Below, piece by piece: positions 32,740-40,761 of a DNA stretch of 64,000 bases (positions within the stretch are counted from its first letter, which is position 1; each line of letters begins with the position of its first letter). The stretch comes from Hallerella sp964397425 (GTDB lineage: Bacteria; Fibrobacterota; Fibrobacteria; Fibrobacterales; Fibrobacteraceae). The notes under the pieces were generated by a model. The model had not been told where the DNA came from. It made no database searches and saw nothing but the letters and a program-made list of their open reading frames with translations. Location: contig CAYNID010000008.1 in assembly GCA_964397425.1 (NCBI GenBank), positions 1 to 64,000 on the forward strand, written 5' to 3'. The translations under genes were made by a program, and so were the position numbers.

Positions 32740-33903
32740 TCAAGCCAGTCGGGAAATCATATAACCCGCGGCAATGGCCGTTCCAATGACACCCGAAACG
32801 TTCGGTCCCATGGCGTGCATCAGAAGGAAGTTTTGCGGATCATACTTAGCGCCTTCCAACTGCGAAACGCGAGCAGCCATCGGAACCGCCGAGACTCCCG
32901 CCGAACCAATCAGCGGATTGACCGGGTTCTTGGGGCTGCACCAGTTCATGATTTTGGCAAGGAGAAGTCCACCAAATGTGGAGAACCCGAAAGCGACGAC
33001 ACCCATCGCAATGATGAGCAATGTTTTCGGCTGCAAGAAAATATCCGCCGCCATGGTCAAACCGACAGACGTTCCCAAGAAAATCGTGACGATATTCATC
33101 AGTTCATTCTGAGAAGTTTTGACAAGACGGTCCACGACGCCGGACTCCTTGAAAATGTTGCCCAGCATCAACATGATAATCAAAGCGGAAGCGTCAGGCA
33201 CGACAAGCACGCACACCACCATCACCATCACGGCAAAGACGATGCGTTCCAACTTGGAGACCTTGCGCAGGCTCTTCATCCGAATGACGCGTTCCTTGGA
33301 ATTGGTCATCAGCCGCATGATGGGCGGTTGAATCAACGGAACCAGCGCCATATAAGTGTAAGCGGCAACGGCAATCGGACCTATCAAATGCGGAGCGAGT
33401 TTGTTCGCCGTGAAAATCGACGTGGGACCGTCCGCCCCACCGATAATTCCGATGGAAGCCGCTTCGCCCAGCGAAAATCCGCCAAAAGCGACAGCGCAAA
33501 ACATCGTGACAAACACGCCAAACTGAGCACCGCCGCCGAGAATCAGCGTACGGGGGTTCGCAATCAGCGGTCCAAAATCAGTCATTGCACCGACACCCAA
33601 GAAGATGATGGGCGGGAAGAGTTCCAGGTGAACGCCCTGGCTGATGTAATAATACAGCCCGGCAGTCGGCGTGAACATGCCTTCAATTCCCCAGCCGCCT
33701 TCGTAAAAGCCGCGAGAAGGAATATTGACAGCCAACGCGCCAATCGCAATGGGCAAAAGCAGCAACGGCTCGTACTTTTTGACAATCGCCAAGTACATCA
33801 GCACGAAACTGACAAGCCACATCACGAGCATCGGGCCTGTAATCATCGAGAATCCCGTTCCCGACGAGAACATTTCCGAAACAGAGTTTAAAATCTCGCT
33901 CAT
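32740..33903 (-). CDS. mmdB: Na+-pumping (methylmalonyl-CoA) decarboxylase beta subunit
   Basis: Integral membrane carboxybiotin decarboxylase, 387 residues. It removes CO2 from carboxybiotin and exports Na+. About nine to eleven hydrophobic segments are visible, with family signatures PPIIFLGVGAMTDFGPLIANP, GGADGPTSIF (Asp needed for Na+ coupling) and GSAGVSAVPMAARV. The substrate is assigned from the whole operon; oxaloacetate or glutaconyl-CoA decarboxylases share this subunit type. It is the last gene of the operon, 10 nt after the biotin carrier. Confidence 0.92.
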   Translation of the reverse strand: MSEILNSVSEMFSSGTGFSMITGPMLVMWLVSFVLMYLAIVKKYEPLLLLPIAIGALAVNIPSRGFYEGGWGIEGMFTPTAGLYYYISQGVHLELFPPIIFLGVGAMTDFGPLIANPRTLILGGGAQFGVFVTMFCAVAFGGFSLGEAASIGIIGGADGPTSIFTANKLAPHLIGPIAVAAYTYMALVPLIQPPIMRLMTNSKERVIRMKSLRKVSKLERIVFAVMVMVVCVLVVPDASALIIMLMLGNIFKESGVVDRLVKTSQNELMNIVTIFLGTSVGLTMAADIFLQPKTLLIIAMGVVAFGFSTFGGLLLAKIMNWCSPKNPVNPLIGSAGVSAVPMAARVSQLEGAKYDPQNFLLMHAMGPNVSGVIGTAIAAGYMISRLA

Positions 33904-33913
33904 AGGATTTCCT

Positions 33914-34303
33914 TTAGGCGATGGTCATCAAGACTTGGCCTTCAGTGACAGAGTCCTGTTCCTTGACTTCGATAGAAGCGACAGTGCCGTCGCAGGGGCA
34001 AACGATGGAGTTTTCCATTTTCATCGCTTCGAGAACGGCAACTTCCTGGTTCATCTTCACCTTGTCGCCGACCTTGACTTTGAGCTTGAAAACGATGCCC
34101 ATCATCGGGCTGGGAACGGGCGTTCCACTAGCGGGGGCGGCAGCCGGAGCAGGGGCAGCTTGAACAGCGGGTACGGCGGCTACGGGAGCAGCGACCGGCG
34201 TCACGGCGACAGGAGCTGTCGCAGCGGGAGCAGCGTTGCCGAGAACTTCGACTTCAACGTCGTAGGTTTTGCCTTCAAAAGTAATGCGGATGACTTTTTT
34301 CAT
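33914..34303 (-). CDS. mmdC: biotin carboxyl carrier subunit (methylmalonyl-CoA decarboxylase gamma)
   Basis: 129 residues. A short N-terminal domain (MKKVIRITFEGKTYDVEVEVL) and a flexible Ala/Pro linker (about 27-65) lead to a biotinyl domain with the biotinylated lysine in EAMKMENSI, ending EGQVLMTIA. It carries CO2 from the carboxyltransferase to the membrane beta subunit. It sits 18 nt after the delta-like gene and 10 nt before mmdB. Confidence 0.92.
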   Translation of the reverse strand: MKKVIRITFEGKTYDVEVEVLGNAAPAATAPVAVTPVAAPVAAVPAVQAAPAPAAAPASGTPVPSPMMGIVFKLKVKVGDKVKMNQEVAVLEAMKMENSIVCPCDGTVASIEVKEQDSVTEGQVLMTIA

Positions 34304-34321
34304 GGTATTTTCCTTTTGAGC

Positions 34322-35101
34322 TTATAGCCCGTTGGTTTGTAATTCTGCGCGACCCTGGACTGTCCAAGTCCATTCGGCCGAACTTTGAGGTTTGAATTTG
34401 ACAACTTTAACCGGTCCACCGAGAACTTCTGCGGCGGCAACGGCAAAGATGACCGCCAACTGTTCATTGGTGAGCCCCGGATGGACATCCAGTGCGGAAA
34501 CAGCAGCGATGCTCAGAAACGTCTGAAGCTGCTTGTTGGTAAAACCGGGATGCACGCTGGGCGCGTTGGGATCGAGCGTACAGTGTGCCGGCGCTATCGC
34601 CGGAGCAGCAGGGGCGGCAGGCTTGGGTGCCGCAGCAGGCCCCGGATTGGGAGCCGCCGGTTTCACGAATTTGGTAACGATGAATCCCATGAGATAGGTG
34701 AGGAACATCAGGCCCAAAATGACTATCATGACAATGATAAGAGCGGTCGCCTGGAACTCCACCAATTTACCCACGGTGAATTTTTGCACAACACCCTGTT
34801 CCGTTCTGTATTCGGAATTGATTTTTGCCTTGGCGATGGGAAGCGCTTTATTTTCACCATTGGCAGTCCGCACGCTGTCTTGGCGGGCATTCGCCTCGCG
34901 GGATTGCGCGTTCGTCTTGTACAGGATGGTAATCTTGTGTCCGCTTTCGTAGATCTTAAAAACAGCGGAATCGGGCATCAAAGTCAGTTGCTCTTTGAGA
35001 GGAGCGCTGATAGAGTCCGGCATGATTGCCAACTGTTCTTTAAACCGTTCGGGAACGGGATATGGGCCTTGCGCCCGGATGGGTTGTTCTGTTGTTGTCA
35101 T
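34322..35101 (-). CDS. OadG/MmdD-like delta subunit with duplicated C-terminal helix motif
   Basis: 259 residues, larger than most delta subunits. It has a long N-terminal soluble part, one transmembrane segment (ATALIIVMIVILGLMFLTYLMG, about 118-139), a Pro/Ala linker, then two related units (HPGFTNKQLQTFLSIAAVSAL and HPGLTNEQLAVIFAVAAAEVL). The end, VKVVKFKPQSSAEWTWTVQGRAEL, resembles the RSIxR...W...GR end of MmdD/MmdE. In known enzymes this subunit organises the complex in the membrane. It overlaps mmdA by 4 bp. The extra N-terminal domain and the repeat are unusual. Confidence 0.75.
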   Translation of the reverse strand: MTTTEQPIRAQGPYPVPERFKEQLAIMPDSISAPLKEQLTLMPDSAVFKIYESGHKITILYKTNAQSREANARQDSVRTANGENKALPIAKAKINSEYRTEQGVVQKFTVGKLVEFQATALIIVMIVILGLMFLTYLMGFIVTKFVKPAAPNPGPAAAPKPAAPAAPAIAPAHCTLDPNAPSVHPGFTNKQLQTFLSIAAVSALDVHPGLTNEQLAVIFAVAAAEVLGGPVKVVKFKPQSSAEWTWTVQGRAELQTNGL

Positions 35102-36651
35102 AGAGGGCTTAATCCGTGTTTTTTATTGGGACGTTTAACGCGCTTCGAGAGCAAAGTCCGCAAAGCGAGCGAAACTTTTGAGCGGGTTTCCGCAGGGTTG
35201 ATGACATCGGTAATGATGCCGGATTCCGCAGCCTGATAAGGCTTCGAAAATTTTTCGCGATAATCGGCGACCAGTTCCTTGTAAAGGGCGTCCTTGTTTT
35301 CGGCGGCGGCAAGTTCTTTCTTGTAAATAATCTTGGCGGCACCTTCGGCTCCCATCACGGCAATTTCCGCAGTGGGCCAGGCGAAAACGACGTCGCCACC
35401 CAAATCCTTGGATGCCATGGCGATATAAGCGCCGCCATAAGCCTTGCGCATGATAACCGTGACCAGGGGAACCGTACAGGAAGCGTATGCGTAAAGGAGC
35501 TTTGCGCCGTGGCGGATAATGCCGCCGCGTTCCTGGGCAAGTCCGGGCATGAATCCCGGAACATCGGTCAACGTGACAATGGGAATGTTGAACGCATCGC
35601 AGAAGTTGACAAATTCAGCCGCCTTGTCCGATGAATCGATATCCAAACAGCCCGCTTTGTACTTGGGCTGGTTTGCAACGATGCCGACGACCATTCCATG
35701 AATGCGGCCAAAACCCGTAATGACATTTTTTGCAAAGTCGCGCTTCACTTCGAGCCATTCATTTGCATCGACCAGGCGTTCAATGACTTTGTACGCATCC
35801 AACGGGCGACCGGAATCCTCTGGAATGATTTCGTTCATTTCAGGGTCGTCTTCAAGGGAAATGTCTTTCAGCTGATGGGGAGGTTGCTCCGCATTGTTTG
35901 CCGGGAGAAAGCTCAGCAGTTTTTTGATAATCTGGGAAGCGTGTTTATCGTCTTCGGCGACAAAGTGCACGTTGCCAGAAACAGTCGCATGGGCATTAGC
36001 CGAGGCGAACTTTTCAAGAGGCGCCTCTTCTCCGGTAGAAGCCTTGATCACCTGCGGGCCGCAAATGAACATATTCGAATTGTCTTTCAGCTGAATGCAA
36101 AAATCCATCAATGCCGGGCTGTAAGAAGCCCCGCCCGCACAAGGGCCAGCAATGACCGCAATCTGCGGAACGACTCCCGAAGCAAGCACATTGGCGCGGA
36201 AAACTTTGCCATAACCGGCAAGGCTTTTCACCCCTTCTTGGATTCGGGCTCCACCGGAATCGTTGACAGAAATAATCGGCGTGCCGAGTTCAATGGCGCG
36301 TTGCATGGCCTCGGACATTTTCTGGGCATGACGGCTGCCAAGCGAACCGCCACTCACCATGAAATCCTGAGAAATGACTGTAACCGGGCGGCCGTCTATG
36401 TTGCCGATGCCTGTGACTACGCCATCTCCAGCCAATTGTTTCTTTTCAAAACCGAAACCGCGGACGTCGTGATTGACGAACATGCCCGCTTCTTGAAATG
36501 AACCGTCATCGACCAAATCTTCAATCCGCTCCCGAGCGGACAAGAGCCCTTTCGCATGACGGGCTTCGAGCTTATCCGGACCACACCCTGAGGAAAGGGC
36601 GAACCGCCGGCGTTCTTCGAGTTGATCAAGCAATTCTTGTTTTATTGCCAT
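35098..36651 (-). CDS. mmdA: methylmalonyl-CoA decarboxylase alpha (carboxyltransferase) subunit
   Basis: 517-residue carboxyltransferase of the PCCB/MmdA family that moves the carboxyl group of (methyl)malonyl-CoA onto biotin. It has LSARERIEDLVDDGSFQE, a GGSLGSRHAQKMSEAMQRA segment, the acyl-CoA-binding NDSGGARIQEGV with AGPCAGGASYSPAL, and the second crotonase-like half with TDVPGFMPGLAQERGGIIRHGAK and KAYGGAYIAM. The linked Na+-pump subunits argue for decarboxylation to propionyl-CoA rather than ATP-driven carboxylation. It is the first gene of the decarboxylase set, 61 nt after the CoA-transferase gene. Confidence 0.93.
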   Translation of the reverse strand: MAIKQELLDQLEERRRFALSSGCGPDKLEARHAKGLLSARERIEDLVDDGSFQEAGMFVNHDVRGFGFEKKQLAGDGVVTGIGNIDGRPVTVISQDFMVSGGSLGSRHAQKMSEAMQRAIELGTPIISVNDSGGARIQEGVKSLAGYGKVFRANVLASGVVPQIAVIAGPCAGGASYSPALMDFCIQLKDNSNMFICGPQVIKASTGEEAPLEKFASANAHATVSGNVHFVAEDDKHASQIIKKLLSFLPANNAEQPPHQLKDISLEDDPEMNEIIPEDSGRPLDAYKVIERLVDANEWLEVKRDFAKNVITGFGRIHGMVVGIVANQPKYKAGCLDIDSSDKAAEFVNFCDAFNIPIVTLTDVPGFMPGLAQERGGIIRHGAKLLYAYASCTVPLVTVIMRKAYGGAYIAMASKDLGGDVVFAWPTAEIAVMGAEGAAKIIYKKELAAAENKDALYKELVADYREKFSKPYQAAESGIITDVINPAETRSKVSLALRTLLSKRVKRPNKKHGLSPL

Positions 36652-36712
36652 TGTTTATTCCTTTAGATTCTATTGTTTGCCTTTGCAAAAATAGAATTTC
36701 AAGGCTTGAGGT

Positions 36713-38206
36713 TCATTCTTTCATGGTTTCATTCGAAAGAAAACGCAGATGCATTTCGAAAGCCTTGTCCAACGCGACGGGAACGTGCTTTCCTTTCGAT
36801 GTCTTCAAACTATAAAATAAATAATCTTTCAACAACTGTCGATAGTCCGGATGGGCGCAATTTTCAATAATTTTACATGCCCGGGTCACGGGATCCAGCC
36901 CGCGCAAATCCGCAAGGCCTTGTTCCGTAACGAAAACATTCGTTTCGTGGTCAGAATGGTCCACATGGGAAACATAGGGCACAATCGCGCTGACCATCCC
37001 ATTTTTCGCCGTTGACGGAGTCATGAAAAATCCCAGCAGACAATTTCTCGAAAAATCCGCAGAGCCGCCGATGCCGTTCATCACGGATGATCCGCAAACA
37101 TGCGAAGAATTTACATTGCCGTAAATATCGCATTCCAGCGCCGTATTCATGGAAATGACTCCCAGGCGGCGAATCACTTCCGGGTGATTGGAAAGTTCTT
37201 GCGGACGGAGGACAAACTTCTTTTTCAATTCCGCGGCATTCCGCATAAAAAATTCACACGCAGCAGCCGAACAGGTGAGCGCCGTACCACTCGCCCCGAC
37301 CAGTTTATCGCTCCGAATCAGTTCAAAAACGGCTTCCTGGATGACTTCGGTAAAAAGACAAACAGGTTCCTGCATCGGATCGCGGGCCATGGCCGCCAAA
37401 ACAGCGTTCGCGACATTCCCCACTCCGCTTTGATAAGGCAGTCCATGCGGCAAGCGGCCTTTTTTCCGCTCATGCGCGATAAATTCCAAAATATGCCCGG
37501 CGATGGTTTTTGAAACCGCATCCGGTTCCGTAAACGGTCGAATGGAATCTTTGGCATTCGAAAGGACCACCGCCACTATTTTTTCCGGGGGAACTTGAAC
37601 AAAATCTTTCCCGATGCGGTCAAGGACGTGGAGTATCGGAATCGGAGCGGCATTGGGGGGAAGCTCCGGCAAAAAACAGTCGTGGATGCCCGAAAGTGAA
37701 TCGCCATAAGCGGAATTCCATTCCACAATGATGCGGTCCGCCATTTGAAGGTATTCCACAGAATTTCCGCAAGAGGTGGTGAAACGGATTTTTCCATCGG
37801 CAGAAACATCGGAAGCCTCCACTATCGCCGTTGTCGGGCGCGGCAAAGCTCCCGTACGCACAAGGCGCCCCATCATTCCCAAATGGACATCGGCATAAAA
37901 AACATCCCCGCTATTGATGGCGCTTCGCAAATCCCGATTTGACTGGTAAGGCGCCCGAAAACGAATCGCCTTGGCGCGCGCCAAAGCCCCATCACATTCA
38001 TCCCCCGTAGAGGCGCCCGAAAACAGCGTAACTTGAAAAGGCTTCCCTTCGGCATGGAGGCGCTCAGCCCGTTTGGCGAGGGCCGTCGGAACCAATTTGG
38101 GGTATCCGGCAAGCGTAAATCCGGAAACGCCGAGAACTTCTCCATCGCAAATCAATTCCGCGGCTTCTTCAGCGGACATGACTTTGGAAGACAAATCAGA
38201 ATTCAT
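36713..38206 (-). CDS. acyl-CoA:carboxylate CoA-transferase (propionyl-CoA:succinate type)
   Basis: 497-residue class I CoA transferase of the acetyl-CoA hydrolase/transferase family (Cat1/ScpC/SucCD-like). VMSAEEAAELICDGEVLGVSGFTLAGYPK opens the protein, and the catalytic glutamate lies in MNTALECDIYGNVNSSHV. The CoA-binding MNGIGGSADFSRNC loop and VFVTEQGLADLRGLDP follow. With the downstream methylmalonyl-CoA decarboxylase it fits a propionyl-CoA:succinate CoA-transferase, which would release propionate and regenerate succinyl-CoA. Acetate as acceptor cannot be excluded. The start overlaps mutY by 11 bp. Confidence 0.87.
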   Translation of the reverse strand: MNSDLSSKVMSAEEAAELICDGEVLGVSGFTLAGYPKLVPTALAKRAERLHAEGKPFQVTLFSGASTGDECDGALARAKAIRFRAPYQSNRDLRSAINSGDVFYADVHLGMMGRLVRTGALPRPTTAIVEASDVSADGKIRFTTSCGNSVEYLQMADRIIVEWNSAYGDSLSGIHDCFLPELPPNAAPIPILHVLDRIGKDFVQVPPEKIVAVVLSNAKDSIRPFTEPDAVSKTIAGHILEFIAHERKKGRLPHGLPYQSGVGNVANAVLAAMARDPMQEPVCLFTEVIQEAVFELIRSDKLVGASGTALTCSAAACEFFMRNAAELKKKFVLRPQELSNHPEVIRRLGVISMNTALECDIYGNVNSSHVCGSSVMNGIGGSADFSRNCLLGFFMTPSTAKNGMVSAIVPYVSHVDHSDHETNVFVTEQGLADLRGLDPVTRACKIIENCAHPDYRQLLKDYLFYSLKTSKGKHVPVALDKAFEMHLRFLSNETMKE

Positions 38207-39353
38207 GTGCTAAAACTAAGATTTTCCGTGCGAAACTGGACACCAGATTTCGGGAAAGTTCCTGTTTGGAAACCCACAAGCCCGGAATTTCCGGAGGAGA
38301 CTTCACTTCGACGCACAAAACGCGGCAGCGGATTTTATAACGCGTGATGGAATGTTCAACGGCTCCAACAAATTCAAAACGGACCCTTTTTTCTGGGGAA
38401 ATCAGCTCTTCTGCCTGAGCGGGGAAAACCGCGCGGAACGCGCTTGCGCATTCAAACAACGGAAACATCGGCTGATTTTTGAAAAAGGGAGAATCTGGCG
38501 AATTCCGCAACAAAAAGTTCCCCCTTCCATCGCGGACGACAAGGGCGAATCCCGTCCAAGATTCGTACTGGATTTTTTTCCGGGGAGGAAATTCACCGGT
38601 CCGTTTGTCGATAAAGGCGCCGCAAATTTCCCGGAGGGGACACGATCCACAAGCGGGATTCATCTTTTTGCAAACAGTCCTTCCCAATTCCATCAACGCT
38701 TCGTTGGTCAAGAACGCCTGGCCGAGTTTCGCCCATTTAGCCGCCTCTTCCCAATAAACATCCTTTTCCGCTTTTCCGTTCGAGGGCAAAAAATTCCATT
38801 TGCGAATCCGCGAAAAGATGCGGACCAGGTTTCCGTCCAAAATGGGTTCTCCCTGGTGAAACGCGAAGCTTAAAATGGCTCCCGCCGTATAATCCCCAAT
38901 TCCGGGAAGCGCCAAGAGTCCTTTCCGCGTCGTCGGAAATTTTCCGCCATTCCGCGCCATTTTCTGCGCCGCTTTGTGCAGGTTTCGCGCCCGGCTGTAA
39001 TACCCCAACCCCTGCCAGTGCAGCAGGACGTCTTCTTCGCGGGCAGAGGCCAAAACCTGTACCGTTGGAAAATCTTCCATCCATTTTTGGAACGCATCCC
39101 GTATTGCGGAGACTTGCGTCTGCTGCAACATCGTTTCACTGATCCAAACCGCATAAGGATCGCGCTTTTCGAACAAATCGGCGGGTCGCCAGGGAAATTC
39201 CGCCCGGTTCTTCAAAAACCAGCGGCAAAGAGATTCATTTGCTGCAATAAGCGTCGTGATAAACCTTCCGATAGAATTCCCATTGAGCGGCGGCGGCCTT
39301 TTCCAATGTGTAATCCTTGCTGCGCTCATAAGCGTTTTCGCGGAGCTTCGCAT
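38196..39353 (-). CDS. mutY: A/G-specific adenine glycosylase MutY
   Basis: Removes adenine mispaired with 8-oxoguanine. Catalytic features are present: WISETMLQQTQVSAI, the helix-hairpin-helix LPGIGDYTAGAILSFA, the catalytic aspartate in ILDGNLVRIFSRI, and the 4Fe-4S loop CX6CX2CX5C (CKKMNPACGSCPLREIC). A NUDIX-like 8-oxoG recognition domain follows (about 265-385). The start is uncertain: family similarity begins near residue 37, but no ATG, GTG or TTG lies there. Either translation starts inside the upstream glycosyltransferase gene (ATG at 39353 or 39329) or a rare ATT at 39248 is used. Confidence 0.92.
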   Translation of the reverse strand: MRSSAKTLMSAARITHWKRPPPLNGNSIGRFITTLIAANESLCRWFLKNRAEFPWRPADLFEKRDPYAVWISETMLQQTQVSAIRDAFQKWMEDFPTVQVLASAREEDVLLHWQGLGYYSRARNLHKAAQKMARNGGKFPTTRKGLLALPGIGDYTAGAILSFAFHQGEPILDGNLVRIFSRIRKWNFLPSNGKAEKDVYWEEAAKWAKLGQAFLTNEALMELGRTVCKKMNPACGSCPLREICGAFIDKRTGEFPPRKKIQYESWTGFALVVRDGRGNFLLRNSPDSPFFKNQPMFPLFECASAFRAVFPAQAEELISPEKRVRFEFVGAVEHSITRYKIRCRVLCVEVKSPPEIPGLWVSKQELSRNLVSSFARKILVLAHEF

Positions 39354-40641
39354 AAGCGCTTTCGTCTTTCCGGATTTTCACACATTCTTCGATTTGCCGG
39401 AGCCAGGCTTTTGAATTGTCGCTTTGGAGAATGTAGCCGCATCCTTTTTCAAAAACAATGTCCTGGGGGCCGCCCTTGTCGCTGACAATGGCGGGCGTTC
39501 CCGAGGCAAGGGATTCCACGACGACGTTTCCAAATGTGTCCGTCGTACTGGGGAACAGGAGAAAATCCGCGTCCGCATAAAGTCCCGCCAGCGTTTCGCC
39601 ACCCTGGACTCCAGCAAAATGAACTTCCGGCGCATCGGAAAATTCCCTTTTCAATTCATCGAGATACCAGCCCTCTCCCACAAACATCAATTCCGCGTCA
39701 TCGTGGAATTTGCGAAATTCCATCCACAGCGTTTTGAGGAGCGGCAAATTTTTCTCTTTGGATATCCGCCCCACATAGACGAACCGGACTTTTCCCTTTT
39801 GGTCCGAGAAGCGTTCCCACGTGCCTTTTCCGCGGAATTCCGGCCCGTAACTGTCGAGCGGGATTCCCCGCCGGATAATTTCAATTTTGTCTAGAGGCAC
39901 TTTGATGTCGCGGTGTAAAATGTTGCGGTAATCCTTGCACGGACTGATGACCGGACGCGAAAATCCGTAAAAAATCCGCATCAGCCAAAGGACATAGCGG
40001 TGCATCCACTTCGCTTTGACAAGAGTTTGCGCATAAGTGGGAACGTCGGTGCGGTAATGGCTGATGACTTTGATGCCCGCAATTTTGGCGCAGAAGGCGA
40101 CAGTCCAAGCTCCGGGGCTAGGCGTTTCCAGTTCGACGATATCGACCGGATAACGTTTGAGAAGCCGCAAAATGGGACGGATATGGGGAATGGCCAATTC
40201 GCTGTTGGAATATCCCAACTGTTCCATGCTGAATATGCGGGGCAAAAGAATCACATAGCCGTTTTCCACGACACCGCAGGGGCGCGTATTGAACGCGCTG
40301 CCGACGAGAGCCGCCTTGTAACCGTGACCGCGCATGTAAGAAATCACATGGCGCAAATTGTTCGCGATTCCGTTGACTTCGTCTAAATTGTCGGAATAAA
40401 ACGCCACGGCAATATCTTGGGGAGAATGTTCCGAACGTTTCTTTTTGAGATAGGCGCGAAGCTTCAACAAACGGGGAACATTTTTAAGAACTTGCCAAAA
40501 GACAATGGGAGGAATCATGCATGTGCGAATGTTTCCCGGAGGCTGGTGCCGAAAAGAAAATGTCGGGGGGAAAACACTGGTAACGACACGCCCAAAGATA
40601 GAGGGACGGGAATCGTACGGATTTGAATTTTCGTTTGGCAT
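39235..40641 (-). CDS. family 4 glycosyltransferase
   Basis: 468-residue GT-B retaining glycosyltransferase, probably a mannosyl- or glucosyltransferase using a nucleotide sugar at the cytosolic membrane face. The acceptor-domain motif DNLDEVNGIANNL is followed by HYRTDVPTYAQ. The C-terminal donor domain has RFVYVGRISKEKNLPLL and the GT4 signature FPSTTDTFGNVVVESLASGTPAI (EX7E). The N-terminal 41 residues look unconserved, so an ATG at 40518 is an alternative start. It overlaps mutY. The acceptor is unknown. Confidence 0.87.
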   Translation of the reverse strand: MPNENSNPYDSRPSIFGRVVTSVFPPTFSFRHQPPGNIRTCMIPPIVFWQVLKNVPRLLKLRAYLKKKRSEHSPQDIAVAFYSDNLDEVNGIANNLRHVISYMRGHGYKAALVGSAFNTRPCGVVENGYVILLPRIFSMEQLGYSNSELAIPHIRPILRLLKRYPVDIVELETPSPGAWTVAFCAKIAGIKVISHYRTDVPTYAQTLVKAKWMHRYVLWLMRIFYGFSRPVISPCKDYRNILHRDIKVPLDKIEIIRRGIPLDSYGPEFRGKGTWERFSDQKGKVRFVYVGRISKEKNLPLLKTLWMEFRKFHDDAELMFVGEGWYLDELKREFSDAPEVHFAGVQGGETLAGLYADADFLLFPSTTDTFGNVVVESLASGTPAIVSDKGGPQDIVFEKGCGYILQSDNSKAWLRQIEECVKIRKDESAYAKLRENAYERSKDYTLEKAAAAQWEFYRKVYHDAYCSK

Positions 40642-40761
40642 TGTGAAAAATATATCTAAAATTTAGCCGCCGCGCAGGGCGCTTCCGCCAATAGATTCCA
40701 AAAGAAAGCTCGAATTCCGGGAAAGCGCATGCCACCCACATGCGCCAAATTTCCAAAAACA

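Noticed and set aside
32728..33891. 387-codon open frame opposite mmdB
   Set aside because: It is a shadow of a well-supported membrane subunit; the His/Arg/Asn-rich translation has no family features.
36665..36705. Terminator between the CoA-transferase and mmdA genes
   Set aside because: An ATTCTAT/ATAGAAT inverted repeat is present but the stem is AT-rich with a 17 nt loop, and no T-run of the right kind follows; it lies upstream of the CoA-transferase stop side and was not convincing.
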